In this document: positions 16,901-23,370 of the stretch, piece after piece | Position numbering within the stretch: the first letter of the stretch is position 1 | Layout: each line of letters starts with the position of its first letter | Source of the DNA: Caryophanales bacterium | GTDB taxonomy: Bacteria > Bacillota_I > Bacilli_A > RF39 > UBA660 | Length of the DNA: 26,519 nucleotides | NCBI GenBank assembly: GCA_016291895.1 | Contig: JAEEZO010000009.1 | Coordinates: 1 to 26,519, forward strand | Direction of reading: 5' to 3' | Program-made: the position numbers and the translations under genes | The notes under the pieces: generated by a model | Database searches by the model: none | What the model saw: the letters and a program-made list of their open reading frames with translations, nothing else | Told to the model about the DNA's origin: nothing

Positions 16901-19900
16901 GTACTTATCAAAATGTTTATGGTGGTAATAACGATGGTGGTAAAACTGTAAATGCCATTGTAACATTACTTGGAGGGAACTCTAATACAGTCTTTGGTGG
17001 CGGTAATAATGCCGAAACAGATAAAGCTACAGTTGTAGCAGATAATGCAGGGGCTGGAAGTATCTATGGTGGTGGAAATAACGCCCAAGTTAATAGTGAT
17101 ACTGATGTAACGATAAGAAATGGCACAACAGTTACTAATAATGTCTTTGGTGGTGGAAACTACGGACAAGTAATTGGTAATACAAGTGTTGTTGTTAATT
17201 CAAATAGTGATGTTGGAAATATTTACGGTGGTGGAAATAACGCTCAAATAACAGGAAATACCAATGTTACTCTTGAAAATGCTAAAGTGGAGAACAACTT
17301 ATTTGGTGGTGGAAACTTTGGTAAAGTAAACGGAAGTACATTTGTAAATATTAAAAATGGCGAAATTCATGGTAGTGCTTATGCTGGTGGTAATGGTAAT
17401 ACAGCAACTGTTAATACCAATACAACAATAAATGTTGAAGGAAACACAACTGTTACTCATCATGTCTTTGGTGGTGGTAATGCTGCTGAAACAGGTAGTA
17501 GTGCTAATGATAGTTCAATGGGTGTTGTAAATATCACTGGAGCTACCATTGGTGGAAATGTTTATGGTGGTGCTAATACTTCCGTATTATATGGTGAAAC
17601 CGTTCTTAATATTGGCTGTGAAGCTGTTAAGACATATACTAATAATAATAGTTATCAATGTAATAAAATTGATATTGGTGGAACTGTCTTCGGTGGTGGT
17701 GAAGCCAATGCTAGTGGTTCGGAAATCTATGACTTCGACTTCATTAGTGTAACTAAAGGTATCATCATTAACATTGATGGAAAGAATCATACTAATTTTG
17801 ATATTCATGGTAGTATCTTTGGTAGTGGTAATGCATCATCTACCTCAGGTTATAGCCGTGTATATATCAATAATTATGGTTCAGATAATGATGTTAAAAA
17901 TAATATTTCATTACAAAGAGCTGATGTTGTTGTATTAAATAATTCACATATTTCATTATCAGGTGCAACCGATAGAACTAATGAATACTCATCAGTAGTC
18001 TTTAGTTTGAGTCGTGTAACAGAACTTGATTTAAAAAATAATTCCGAAATATATTTGGAAAGTGGAGCTAACTTATTAACTTTATTTAGAAGTTTAAATA
18101 GTGATGATACATTAGCTCAAGTAACAATAGATGAAGATGATCATAGTGTTACAAAAACAACAAATAATAGATTATACATGCATGAAGATAAAATCTTAAA
18201 TATTGCTCTTAACCAAAATGTTACAGCATATGGTGAAGTTGATGGTATGACATTCTTTGGATTATATAATCGTGATCGTAATGGTAATATTGTAAGAGCA
18301 ATGTATGATTATAATTTAGAAACTGGTGATACACCATCAGAAAATGATTTATATTACTTTGCAAGTGGTAGTTATGTACTAGGCTTACATGAAACAAATC
18401 ATGATATTAAAAAAGATGGTTTCTATACTAACTATGAAGATGATGACAATCCAGGTCATATCTTAGTTGATTATATCCAACCAACTCCTGAAGATGCAGA
18501 ACATTATATGTGGATTGTTGGTGAAAATATTGAATCATATGACATTGAACTTATTGCAAGTAAATATTCAACTTTAGGTACATATGAATTCCCATTCATC
18601 AACCATACTTCTGGAAATACAACATTTACAATTGTTGGTTTCAATTATGATTCATTGAATCCTGAAGTATCATTAATTAATCCAGATGATGTACCTCGTG
18701 TTGCTGCTACTGGAGAAGATGCTGATAACACTATGGGATTAGCAATTAAACCTGGTGTTGGATGGGTTAACGTTGGTAGTTCATTCTTTGTAACAGATAG
18801 TGTTAATTCACATCAAGGTGTTTCAAGTTATAAGAGTGAAAACTCTAATGTAACACCAAGTTTTGTATTCTATTTATACCACTCTAAAAATCTTCAAACT
18901 GATGGAGGAATGGGTAAAGCAATTATATCATTGCTTGTTGTTACACCAATTGATGATTTAACTAATAAAGTTAAACGTATTAACTTTAACGTTACCATTT
19001 CAAGAGCAATTTATGATTCAAATGAATATGAAGCGGCTATGATGCCAGGTAGACAATATGAGATGTTCTCATCAAGTCGTATGGATATTACAGCGAAGAG
19101 TAGTTTAAGTGCGTATTATTCACTTTATATGGAAAGTCAACAAAATATATATCGTAATGGCTATCATCGTGTATTAACATCTAATATTATGTTACCTGTT
19201 AATACTAAAATAACAATGATTGATTTTGCCTCTGCAACTAAACCAGAATATTATTACTATATTGTTAATAGTGCTGATAATGCATCATTCCAACAATACT
19301 ATACTGATCATGGTGAAGTATTATATCCATTATCGAACTTTGTTCGAATGGGTTCATTAGATAATACTAATAAATATAATGATGCGGTAGCAAATAATAT
19401 TTATTATGATGAATCGGGTGCCCGGGCGATAGAGGAATTTATCTTTATTGTTGACTTTAAAGATACGAATATTACTCAGGATATGTCGGCATGCTCGCTT
19501 CTTATTGAACTCGTCGATAATGATAATGAAGTTATAAGGTCCGTCTTAGGTATTCAAAGAGATAATATGATCTATAATATTCATGCTAATCACGAGGGTG
19601 TAATCACTGCTCATGCTAATGTTTCTAAACCAATTGTATATCCTGGTGCTGACGAAGATTTAAGAGTAACTATTGACTTCAATCAAAATGATGTTATGTC
19701 TTTAAATAGAATTGTCGATACAACATATTATGAACAAAAAATGGGTATTAAAGTTTCATTCATTAATGAACTTGGAAACGTTGTCAATGGTGTTGACTTG
19801 ATGGGTACAAGTTTAACTCTTGATGGTAATACATATTATGCCCGTAGTGATGGTACAATAAGGTTTAAAATAGCTGATCGTGTTGTTAACTCTTATTCAA

Positions 19901-20442
19901 ATATTCGTATTAATACAACGAATAGTTCATTAGCAGCCGGTGAATATACAATTCAAGTTGATGCCTTTTATTCACCTGATGGTATCTATTATGGTGTAAC
20001 CCCAGCAGATACCACGACAACTTCATTTATCATGATGAATAATTCTTATGGATTAGATGTAACAATTCCAGAAGAAGAAATCATTATTGATAAAGAAACT
20101 GGTAATAATATCAATGGTAATAAGAATATGACAGCAACGATTACTTATTCAGGATTGTTAATAGAACCAAATATGAAAGTAGCATTATATCGTCGTAATT
20201 ATAGCGATATTTATCTACTAGATTATTTAAATGTTGATTTGAAAGATTATGTTACAAACAATTTAGAAGCATTTGGAACAGATACTAATATATATAATTT
20301 AGTGACTGCTTTAGAAGATACTAATACGGTTACATTTAACTTTAAACCAAATGTTACAAGTGGTACTTATAAACTAGAATTTAAGTTATATGATGGTAAT
20401 ACATATGTTGGTAATGTAATTAGATATATAATTATTAAATAA
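10987..20442 (+). CDS. Giant (3,151-residue) repetitive surface protein with GGGN solenoid
   Basis: The order of regions is: basic start and hydrophobic segment (15-34) ending in TFSDY (36-40), matching the SipW-type motif; an InlB/Listeria-Bacteroides-like repeat (about 90-184, with FGGWES and VYAKW); three trefoil-like modules (266 to about 680); an irregular beta region (about 700-1080); a solenoid of about thirty 24-27-residue coils with [VI][YF]GGGN corners (1089-2280), interrupted by two more trefoil-like modules (1143-1422); and a non-repetitive beta-rich C-terminus (about 2280-3151). No LPXTG, SLH or C-terminal membrane segment is seen, so it is either N-terminally anchored or released and held by other subunits. 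It is Asn/Gly/Thr-rich. The ribosome site AAAGGAG lies at 10975-10981. Likely an adhesin or matrix protein; ligand unknown. Confidence 0.75.
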   Translation: MMIKMIKKIKFNRFSIIAICVSFTLLLFFVVSYFNTFSDYVTKGESKIEGDTVYINDLANDYYYYLGMNYVGDLNSNNVNYQESDLKAVTITYYGYPSNDTSLTGYVSLTERQNKFVYYKYYPVKNNQLTIELIDNPFILRPVGKGFGGWESSNGNITKDTKTNTYTLTVNSNVTDIKVYAKWQDANVVFLKGEAGDDNFDGTSDYLAVASWGRAFDLLRSRATNINDRELNIIVLTGDLNHSMNYTRPVTHTWNYTYEYIDNESYTEGEEYLIEYKNGNNRYAIRQNANNVAVENLLTTAKPSDNALWIITHDDNGYAIKNKVSGAYLGHQLNNNDQANLLISNTPYYWKYSSDLRTFFTTYELNVMKYTFTLNDSIVDNNSYLIVDKASYTENNNNQSLNALNDSLANINFNRTNYNETALWRITKSGDGLTIYNTHENQYLTYNMVNGTTVLALGPDPLVWNYDSTNHTLSTNDTRSIVTYTYSLEKITSGSNYIGYQNGDDYYLLDKSMNFVLQSANVEPSSELLWDVVADNDSLFFKNSENKYLRLDNGSLSLTDDETLRTAFTLNDDILQTVDNNYLYNNNGVLAATTNQTLATTLNKVSVQRGSLPLVNRAIMYLNFNNNTWSLSSTGSEITFVSYERTRVDYKLRYDTATNRFAISDSNAGTGLYFATYIEHREMTSTTRGTMGTNNSYSTNSNVAVTVTSMYDNTDYRDDATLTLTNTNYFRTTAYNDLQLENLSVDSTGYDVINDSTTTSNYRNTYSSFVGNAKNVRIGRGMTPSSWTDDDSVIFAFLQGCTYNSSVGSATNNNNAYKFVVESGRYSGLMAARIYNSYNGGGNYYNYYGSIYLTIGSDYDRATNNNDLLDFYYRIGSSNYNGINGKSNVNDIAYLMDIKSGSIGMNYFDNNTDASQAYSGIYVGGLSVTANNNNDDISSRIIIVEGGNIANINGGLRITENSANNGVKTKIYVKNGNIQNIVGGAGVSTTYGDRYISVTGGNIAYSVSGGSNGVSASDNNQQSGRLGGDSYVHIGGEAHIGTKGSGTLYDVNYGSVLGAGNGNQTYPNSGRVNTSHVYISGKAVIEGNVFGGGNFGPVLEDSNVQIDGGTVNGNVYGGSNRSGVGQATINETTIYDVSFDDNVDLTSGRTYLINKINGNTRHLLSENNNDNPYDVSLATGNQPANYSQWLINSSGDGYTIQNVGRNDYLAYTTNNPPTLTMNNNTNNAIWNYDTTNKTFYRDITYNVSATVNYNFTRNITSGSEYLIVNSNSNTANSINSNGGNTQISGSVAPTNNVWIFTASGNGYTIQNKATGEYLGVTGFYYYMLDISDTPTVWNWNQGNGRLSITTTGMLSRTYYLRYNNGWQLSTNSSNLYLATFNANIVTNTAKYYLVFDNNIWKISTTPSNITLSTFTSTISTGYSVSNVSNGDVNITMNDGTVKGAIYGGSCETGTVAGTVTININGGDIEYDDNTDGSIFGGGYGEDTIVASGVNLNIKDNKNVNIDKTIYGGSALGTIVGNVDVHSTDNSGNGAITVEGDFYCGSMGDSSIQTTGKIQGNCSLSIDGGTYKGSVYGENNDNGSPTGVVTVTTGGNNPTTIKNVYGGGNQANSNAQSVTVNIENNSNITNAFGGANKASVSETNVNLHGGTVTNIYGGSNEAGNITSSSITTTGGTATNVYGGNNLGGTTTTSNVNINGGTITSLFGGGNEAVTGTSNINFNSGTVTNTYGGGNKAGITNNTNINLAGGNCTSMFGGSNVSGDVPESNIIITGGTCQTIYGGNNLGGTTTTSKVKVNGGNTTDLFGGGNEAVTGTSNIEFNSGTVTNTYGGGNKAGITNNTNINLTGGNCTNMYGGSNISGDVPVSNITVTGGTCNTVYGGNNAGGTTVITNVTVNNGTLTNVYGGGNAANSTTTNVILNNSTNEISNIFGGCKEASAVTTNVTLNNGRANNVFGGSNTSGEITTSNVTVNNGTYQNVYGGNNDGGKTVNAIVTLLGGNSNTVFGGGNNAETDKATVVADNAGAGSIYGGGNNAQVNSDTDVTIRNGTTVTNNVFGGGNYGQVIGNTSVVVNSNSDVGNIYGGGNNAQITGNTNVTLENAKVENNLFGGGNFGKVNGSTFVNIKNGEIHGSAYAGGNGNTATVNTNTTINVEGNTTVTHHVFGGGNAAETGSSANDSSMGVVNITGATIGGNVYGGANTSVLYGETVLNIGCEAVKTYTNNNSYQCNKIDIGGTVFGGGEANASGSEIYDFDFISVTKGIIINIDGKNHTNFDIHGSIFGSGNASSTSGYSRVYINNYGSDNDVKNNISLQRADVVVLNNSHISLSGATDRTNEYSSVVFSLSRVTELDLKNNSEIYLESGANLLTLFRSLNSDDTLAQVTIDEDDHSVTKTTNNRLYMHEDKILNIALNQNVTAYGEVDGMTFFGLYNRDRNGNIVRAMYDYNLETGDTPSENDLYYFASGSYVLGLHETNHDIKKDGFYTNYEDDDNPGHILVDYIQPTPEDAEHYMWIVGENIESYDIELIASKYSTLGTYEFPFINHTSGNTTFTIVGFNYDSLNPEVSLINPDDVPRVAATGEDADNTMGLAIKPGVGWVNVGSSFFVTDSVNSHQGVSSYKSENSNVTPSFVFYLYHSKNLQTDGGMGKAIISLLVVTPIDDLTNKVKRINFNVTISRAIYDSNEYEAAMMPGRQYEMFSSSRMDITAKSSLSAYYSLYMESQQNIYRNGYHRVLTSNIMLPVNTKITMIDFASATKPEYYYYIVNSADNASFQQYYTDHGEVLYPLSNFVRMGSLDNTNKYNDAVANNIYYDESGARAIEEFIFIVDFKDTNITQDMSACSLLIELVDNDNEVIRSVLGIQRDNMIYNIHANHEGVITAHANVSKPIVYPGADEDLRVTIDFNQNDVMSLNRIVDTTYYEQKMGIKVSFINELGNVVNGVDLMGTSLTLDGNTYYARSDGTIRFKIADRVVNSYSNIRINTTNSSLAAGEYTIQVDAFYSPDGIYYGVTPADTTTTSFIMMNNSYGLDVTIPEEEIIIDKETGNNINGNKNMTATITYSGLLIEPNMKVALYRRNYSDIYLLDYLNVDLKDYVTNNLEAFGTDTNIYNLVTALEDTNTVTFNFKPNVTSGTYKLEFKLYDGNTYVGNVIRYIIIK
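11782..13020 (+). repeat. Three trefoil-like SGxxYLI...W...GdGYtIqN...YL modules
   Basis: The modules begin near residues 266 (EGEEYLI), 374 (DNNSYLI) and 491 (SGSNYIG). Each continues to a tryptophan strand (ALWIIT, ALWRIT, LLWDVV), then an IKN/IYN/FKN strand and a YL pair, and the first two then have a WxY strand. The layout resembles ricin-B/beta-trefoil lectin repeats, which often bind sugars. The protein-level match is by eye and the third copy is the most diverged. Confidence 0.5.
14413..15252 (+). repeat. Two trefoil-like modules inserted inside the solenoid
   Basis: The modules begin at residues 1143 (LTSGRTYLI) and 1259 (ITSGSEYLI). They show GDGYTIQN and GNGYTIQN, then YLAY and YLGV, then WNYD and WNWN strands. 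They are closer to each other, and to the first two N-terminal modules, than the solenoid is to either, which suggests copying from the N-terminal block into the solenoid. Confidence 0.55.
16024..16917 (+). repeat. Higher-order repeat of four coils (297, 297 and 300 bp)
   Basis: Units begin at the Tyr of YGGNNLGG or YGGNNAGG at 16024, 16321 and 16618, and the next phase mark (YGGNNDGG) is at 16918. Each unit is four coils of 26, 24, 25 and 24 residues. The first two units are nearly identical in protein and close in DNA (for example AATAGTGGTACTGTAACGAA in both), so the duplication is recent. The third has diverged. Confidence 0.85.
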
Positions 20443-20470
20443 AGGAAGGGAAACCTTCCTTTATTTTCAT
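20441..20470 (+). terminator. Rho-independent terminator after the giant gene
   Basis: AAAGGAAGG (20441-20449) pairs with CCTTCCTTT (20454-20462) over a GAAA tetraloop, followed by a T-rich tract. It begins within the TAA stop codon. Confidence 0.9.
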
Positions 20471-20500
20471 TTTTTACTAGTTTTTTTATAGATTTTTAGA

Positions 20501-20506
20501 TATAAT
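20501..20506 (+). promoter_or_regulatory. Candidate -10 element (TATAAT) for the 20532 operon
   Basis: A perfect -10 consensus 26 bases before the start codon. Unlike the other promoters here it has no TG extension, and no good -35 lies at 16-18 bases (the best is TAGTTT at 20478-20483). Confidence 0.45.
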
Positions 20507-20531
20507 TAAAGTATATGGGTAGGAGGCTATT

Positions 20532-20657
20532 ATGCAAGAGAAACTAGATACGGTATCTCTATCAGAATTAATAAGTATTTATAACGAAATCTCTAATATG
20601 CTTAAGATTTTAGAGGAGAGAGAAAATTCTTTTATGGAGAGTGATGACAATGCTTGA
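20532..20657 (+). CDS. Small 41-residue acidic helical protein, coupled to the next gene
   Basis: ATG 20532 is preceded by a perfect AGGAGG (20521-20526) five bases upstream and by a -10 box. The product is 41 residues, acidic and predicted helical; the core SLSELISIYNEISNMLKILE has heptad spacing, so it could form a small coiled coil. It ends in TGA (20655-20657), the only TGA stop in the window, inside the first codons of the next gene (ATGCTTGA overlap). Translational coupling to that gene is therefore likely, and the two proteins may bind each other. No family is recognised. The ribosome site and arrangement make it a credible gene despite its size. Confidence 0.65.
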   Translation: MQEKLDTVSLSELISIYNEISNMLKILEERENSFMESDDNA

Positions 20658-22170
20658 AGAAATTAACAAAATGATTAATGAAGATAATGAAGTATTAAAT
20701 GTTTTACCACAAAATAATAATGCTAATCGTAAGAAATATCATGATCAATTAATGAAAACAAAAGAAAAGTATGAAGCAAAACAAAATGAAGTTTTGAATT
20801 TTATTAAATCTAAAAATTCATTATTAAAGAATAAATATAACGATGGTATTGAAGGAAATTTAAGTAAAAGAATTGAAGATTTAGAAAATGATATTAAATA
20901 CTTTAATCCATATCAGGATGCCTTTGAAATATTAAGTCTTGATAAATTATTTTATAGTTTGCATAAATACTATGATAATGAACTAGATGCCTATAATGAT
21001 AATATTAGTAAAATTTTAGATATTTTTAGTGAAGTAGGTATTACTCTTACCAAAGAAGATTTCTATTACAGTGAAAGTAGTAAAAGATATATGGAAGTCT
21101 TCATTAGTGAAAGACAAAAAGGTAATTATAAAAGTGATTTAGTTAAAGAAACATTTGAAAGCTTATTCTGGAAAAATCATAATATGATGAGATATATATT
21201 ACTTAATTTCTACCATTTATATTATGCAAATGAAAAGAAGTTTGAAATGTATCTAGAAGAAGTTCGTAATAATATTTTGTCTTTATACAATGGTAGTTTT
21301 GATAATTTATTACGTGAGTATCAAGATTTAATTGTAAGAAACAATGAGTATTATTTAACAAATAAAGGCGTTTTCTTTGAAAAATTCATGAGTAAAGAAT
21401 TAAATGCTAGTGATTATGAAAAAGAAAAGATTGATAAGTTAATAAGTGATTATTTACCTACTAATAATGAAGCTTCTAATGAATTATTTATGAAGTTATA
21501 CGCTTCTTTAAGAGAAGAGAAGTTTATATATCAATATAAGTTTATTTTAGATGAAGTTGATAAATTATATAAAGAAAAAGATAATTTCAAAGATTTAGTT
21601 AATACTACAAGAAAAGAAATTGATGAAATTGATAAGAAAATATTTAAGAATTATACCAAGATTAATGGTAAAAGTTTCTTCTTATTCAAGAAACCTAATA
21701 ATGAAGCTTTATATAATGAAATTGATGAATTATTATTAGAATTAGACAAAAAGTATGATGAATTAGATGAAAATCGTTATAAAGAAAAAATAGGTAATAT
21801 GGTAAATCCTAAGATTAAAGATTACTATTTATTAGGAAGTTCTTATTTATTCTTAAACAAAATATTAAAAGATCAAGATGAGTTAGATCCTTATGATGTA
21901 ACAAAAGAAATAATAAGAAATGTATATAGTCCATATAACGGATTAATTGAAAATATTAATAATGAAAATATTAGTACATTAAACTTTATTATTTATGATA
22001 AATATCGATTATTAGGATTAAATCTTGTAACAGATGATTTTAATGAAGAAAACATAGAAGGATTAACCAAAGTAATTGGTAATATCATTATCTATTATGC
22101 ACTTCAAAAATTAAGTATTGATATTAAAGAAATAAGTTTTATTTTAGAAAGCGATGATATCATAAAATAG
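20650..22170 (+). CDS. Large helical cytosolic protein of unknown function
   Basis: A 506-residue protein, strongly charged (Lys/Glu/Asp/Asn) and predicted almost all-helical, with no signal peptide or membrane segment. Coiled-coil-like stretches lie near residues 25-85 and 300-350 (VDKLYKEKDNFKDLV, RKEIDEIDKKI). I recognise no family or catalytic motif. Starts at GTG 20641, ATG 20644 and ATG 20650 are all in frame; 20650 is preferred because GGAG (20636-20639) is ten bases away and it gives the ATGCTTGA overlap with the small gene upstream, although 20644 is possible. It shares the style of the unknown protein at 3470. Its place between the giant protein and a signal peptidase cluster suggests a cytosolic accessory role, which is unproven. 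Confidence 0.65.
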   Translation: MLEEINKMINEDNEVLNVLPQNNNANRKKYHDQLMKTKEKYEAKQNEVLNFIKSKNSLLKNKYNDGIEGNLSKRIEDLENDIKYFNPYQDAFEILSLDKLFYSLHKYYDNELDAYNDNISKILDIFSEVGITLTKEDFYYSESSKRYMEVFISERQKGNYKSDLVKETFESLFWKNHNMMRYILLNFYHLYYANEKKFEMYLEEVRNNILSLYNGSFDNLLREYQDLIVRNNEYYLTNKGVFFEKFMSKELNASDYEKEKIDKLISDYLPTNNEASNELFMKLYASLREEKFIYQYKFILDEVDKLYKEKDNFKDLVNTTRKEIDEIDKKIFKNYTKINGKSFFLFKKPNNEALYNEIDELLLELDKKYDELDENRYKEKIGNMVNPKIKDYYLLGSSYLFLNKILKDQDELDPYDVTKEIIRNVYSPYNGLIENINNENISTLNFIIYDKYRLLGLNLVTDDFNEENIEGLTKVIGNIIIYYALQKLSIDIKEISFILESDDIIK

Positions 22171-22181
22171 ATGTCGCTCAG

Positions 22182-22210
22182 TTGATAGTTCTATTAAATT
22201 ATGGTATATT
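22182..22210 (+). promoter_or_regulatory. Extended -10 promoter of the second signal peptidase cluster
   Basis: The -35 is TTGATA (22182-22187), the spacer is 17 bases, and the -10 is TATATT (22205-22210) with TG at 22202-22203. This is the best promoter match in the window, and its TATGGTATATTA core is shared with the promoter at 2416-2444. It should drive 22227-24940. Confidence 0.75.
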
Positions 22211-22226
22211 AAAATAAGGTGATAAT

Positions 22227-22757
22227 ATGAAAAAAGTATTAAGAATTGTATTCGGTTTTTTAGGTTTTTTATATTTTGTGATTGCCATTTTTGCAATTCT
22301 TTGCTTACTTAACAAGAATGAATTTGGTTATCCACAATTTGGTAAGAGAACGTTATTTGTTGTTCTTGAAGATAGCAAAGATTTAGATTATAAAAAGGGT
22401 GATTTAGTTGTTTTAGTTAAACCAAAGAATGACGATGTTAAAGAAAATGATGCCGTATTCTTTTATGATATGGAATTTAAAAAGAATACCATCAATATTG
22501 GAATTGTAGAAAAGAAAGAAGTTGTGAATGAAAAAGAGACAACATTCCATGTTGCTGGAAAGAGTTTTTCATCAGAATATCTAGTTGGTACTGCTAATAG
22601 TAGTACAAGATACCATGTTGTAGGTGGAATTCTTGATTTGATTTTATCTAAATGGGGTTTCTTTTTCTCAATAATTGTACCGTTTTTTATAATGTTTATG
22701 GTTGTTTTATTTAAGATCTATATCGAAATAAAATTCGGTATGAAGAATGATAATTAA
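22227..22757 (+). CDS. Signal-peptidase-like protein lacking the catalytic His (probable pseudoenzyme)
   Basis: A 176-residue protein with the layout of the SipW-type peptidases here: an N-terminal membrane segment (7-28), an extracellular domain and a C-terminal membrane segment (about 145-165). Lining up the conserved KGD (57-59) places Ser50 at the nucleophile position, but the box reads EDSKDL instead of GSMEP. The ITHRV box is INIGI (89-93), so Ile91 replaces His. The KGDNN...D region is GKSFSSEYLVG, with no aspartate. It is therefore probably inactive as a protease and may bind precursors or chaperone them. It lies 2 bases upstream of a TasA-like gene, the same order as sipW-tasA at 7125-8298. 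A diverged, still active serine enzyme is less likely. Confidence 0.65.
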   Translation: MKKVLRIVFGFLGFLYFVIAIFAILCLLNKNEFGYPQFGKRTLFVVLEDSKDLDYKKGDLVVLVKPKNDDVKENDAVFFYDMEFKKNTINIGIVEKKEVVNEKETTFHVAGKSFSSEYLVGTANSSTRYHVVGGILDLILSKWGFFFSIIVPFFIMFMVVLFKIYIEIKFGMKNDN

Positions 22758-22759
22758 TT

Positions 22760-23329
22760 ATGAAAAGATGGTTAATTATTCTTTTTGTTATGTCATTACT
22801 GCTTACTCTTTACGAAATAACGGAGAGTTATGGTCTTTTTGAAACTGAAAAAGAGACTGTCGTAAATAGTGAAATTGGTAAATTCCAAATATTAGTTAAT
22901 GACAATTTGATAAATGAAACAACATCATTTAGTGTTTCAAATATCACTGTTTCTGGTGATAGTAATGTAAGACAAAACCATTTTGCACCAGGAACCAATG
23001 GTTACTTTGATATCGTTATCGATCCTAATGATTCCGATGTAAGTATTTATTACGAAATTGTGTGTCATTCCGATTTAATTGAAAATGAAAATATCCATTT
23101 AACAAGGATTGAAAATGTTGGTAAACCTGATTTAACTATTGTTAGACCTAACACTTATAGTGCAATTATTCCACTAAGTGATATCAAGAATCATGTTACA
23201 ACAACTATTAGATTCTATGTTGAATGGGTTAATGATGAAGACAATAATGAAATTGATTCAATGTATGGTAATACAAGTACAAAGTTTGATATACCTATGG
23301 AAATTACATTTAGGCAATATACGGGGTAG
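22760..23329 (+). CDS. TasA-like exported protein, paralogue of the 8380 gene
   Basis: A 189-residue protein with a hydrophobic segment (4-19) and SYGLF (23-27), a variant of the processing motif with Gly at the expected last signal-peptide position. The mature domain shares FQILVND, APGTNGYFDIVID, LSD and FYVEW with the protein at 8380-8961, so the two are paralogues. It is beta-rich, with one cysteine (in EIVCHS). The gene follows the pseudo-signal-peptidase by 2 bases and precedes the active peptidase gene at 23371, which is the likely processing enzyme. Probably a surface fibre or matrix subunit. Confidence 0.7.
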   Translation: MKRWLIILFVMSLLLTLYEITESYGLFETEKETVVNSEIGKFQILVNDNLINETTSFSVSNITVSGDSNVRQNHFAPGTNGYFDIVIDPNDSDVSIYYEIVCHSDLIENENIHLTRIENVGKPDLTIVRPNTYSAIIPLSDIKNHVTTTIRFYVEWVNDEDNNEIDSMYGNTSTKFDIPMEITFRQYTG

Positions 23330-23370
23330 TGTTTTAATAATGGTTGAATAGTATAGCAAGGAGACGATTT

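Larger units (their letters stand above)
14251..17850 (+). repeat. GGGN solenoid-coding region (about thirty coils)
   Basis: A repeated coil of 24-27 residues has a strand of alternating Asn/Thr/Val, an N-G-G-T turn, a short strand, and then [VILM][YF]GG[GSN]N. The first clear corner is VFGGGN at residue 1089 and the last is IFGSGN near 2277. Two trefoil-like modules interrupt the run at 14413-15252. The periodicity is that of a right-handed beta-helix or similar solenoid. Confidence 0.8.

Noticed and set aside
13724..17808. Short open frames on both strands inside the giant gene, such as 13724-13933, 14849-15118 and minus 16617-16889
   Set aside because: They are frame shadows of the repetitive coding sequence and have no ribosome sites or sensible protein composition.
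14251..17850. CRISPR-like or non-coding repeat array
   Set aside because: The repeats keep a single open frame, vary mostly at third positions and have no constant repeat with unique spacers; they are protein coils.
10987..20442. LPXTG, SLH or choline-binding anchor in the giant protein
   Set aside because: None of these motifs, nor a C-terminal hydrophobic segment, is present.
23344..23370. TTG 23344 as start of the second signal peptidase
   Set aside because: It has no ribosome site, whereas AAGGAG precedes ATG 23371 at good spacing.
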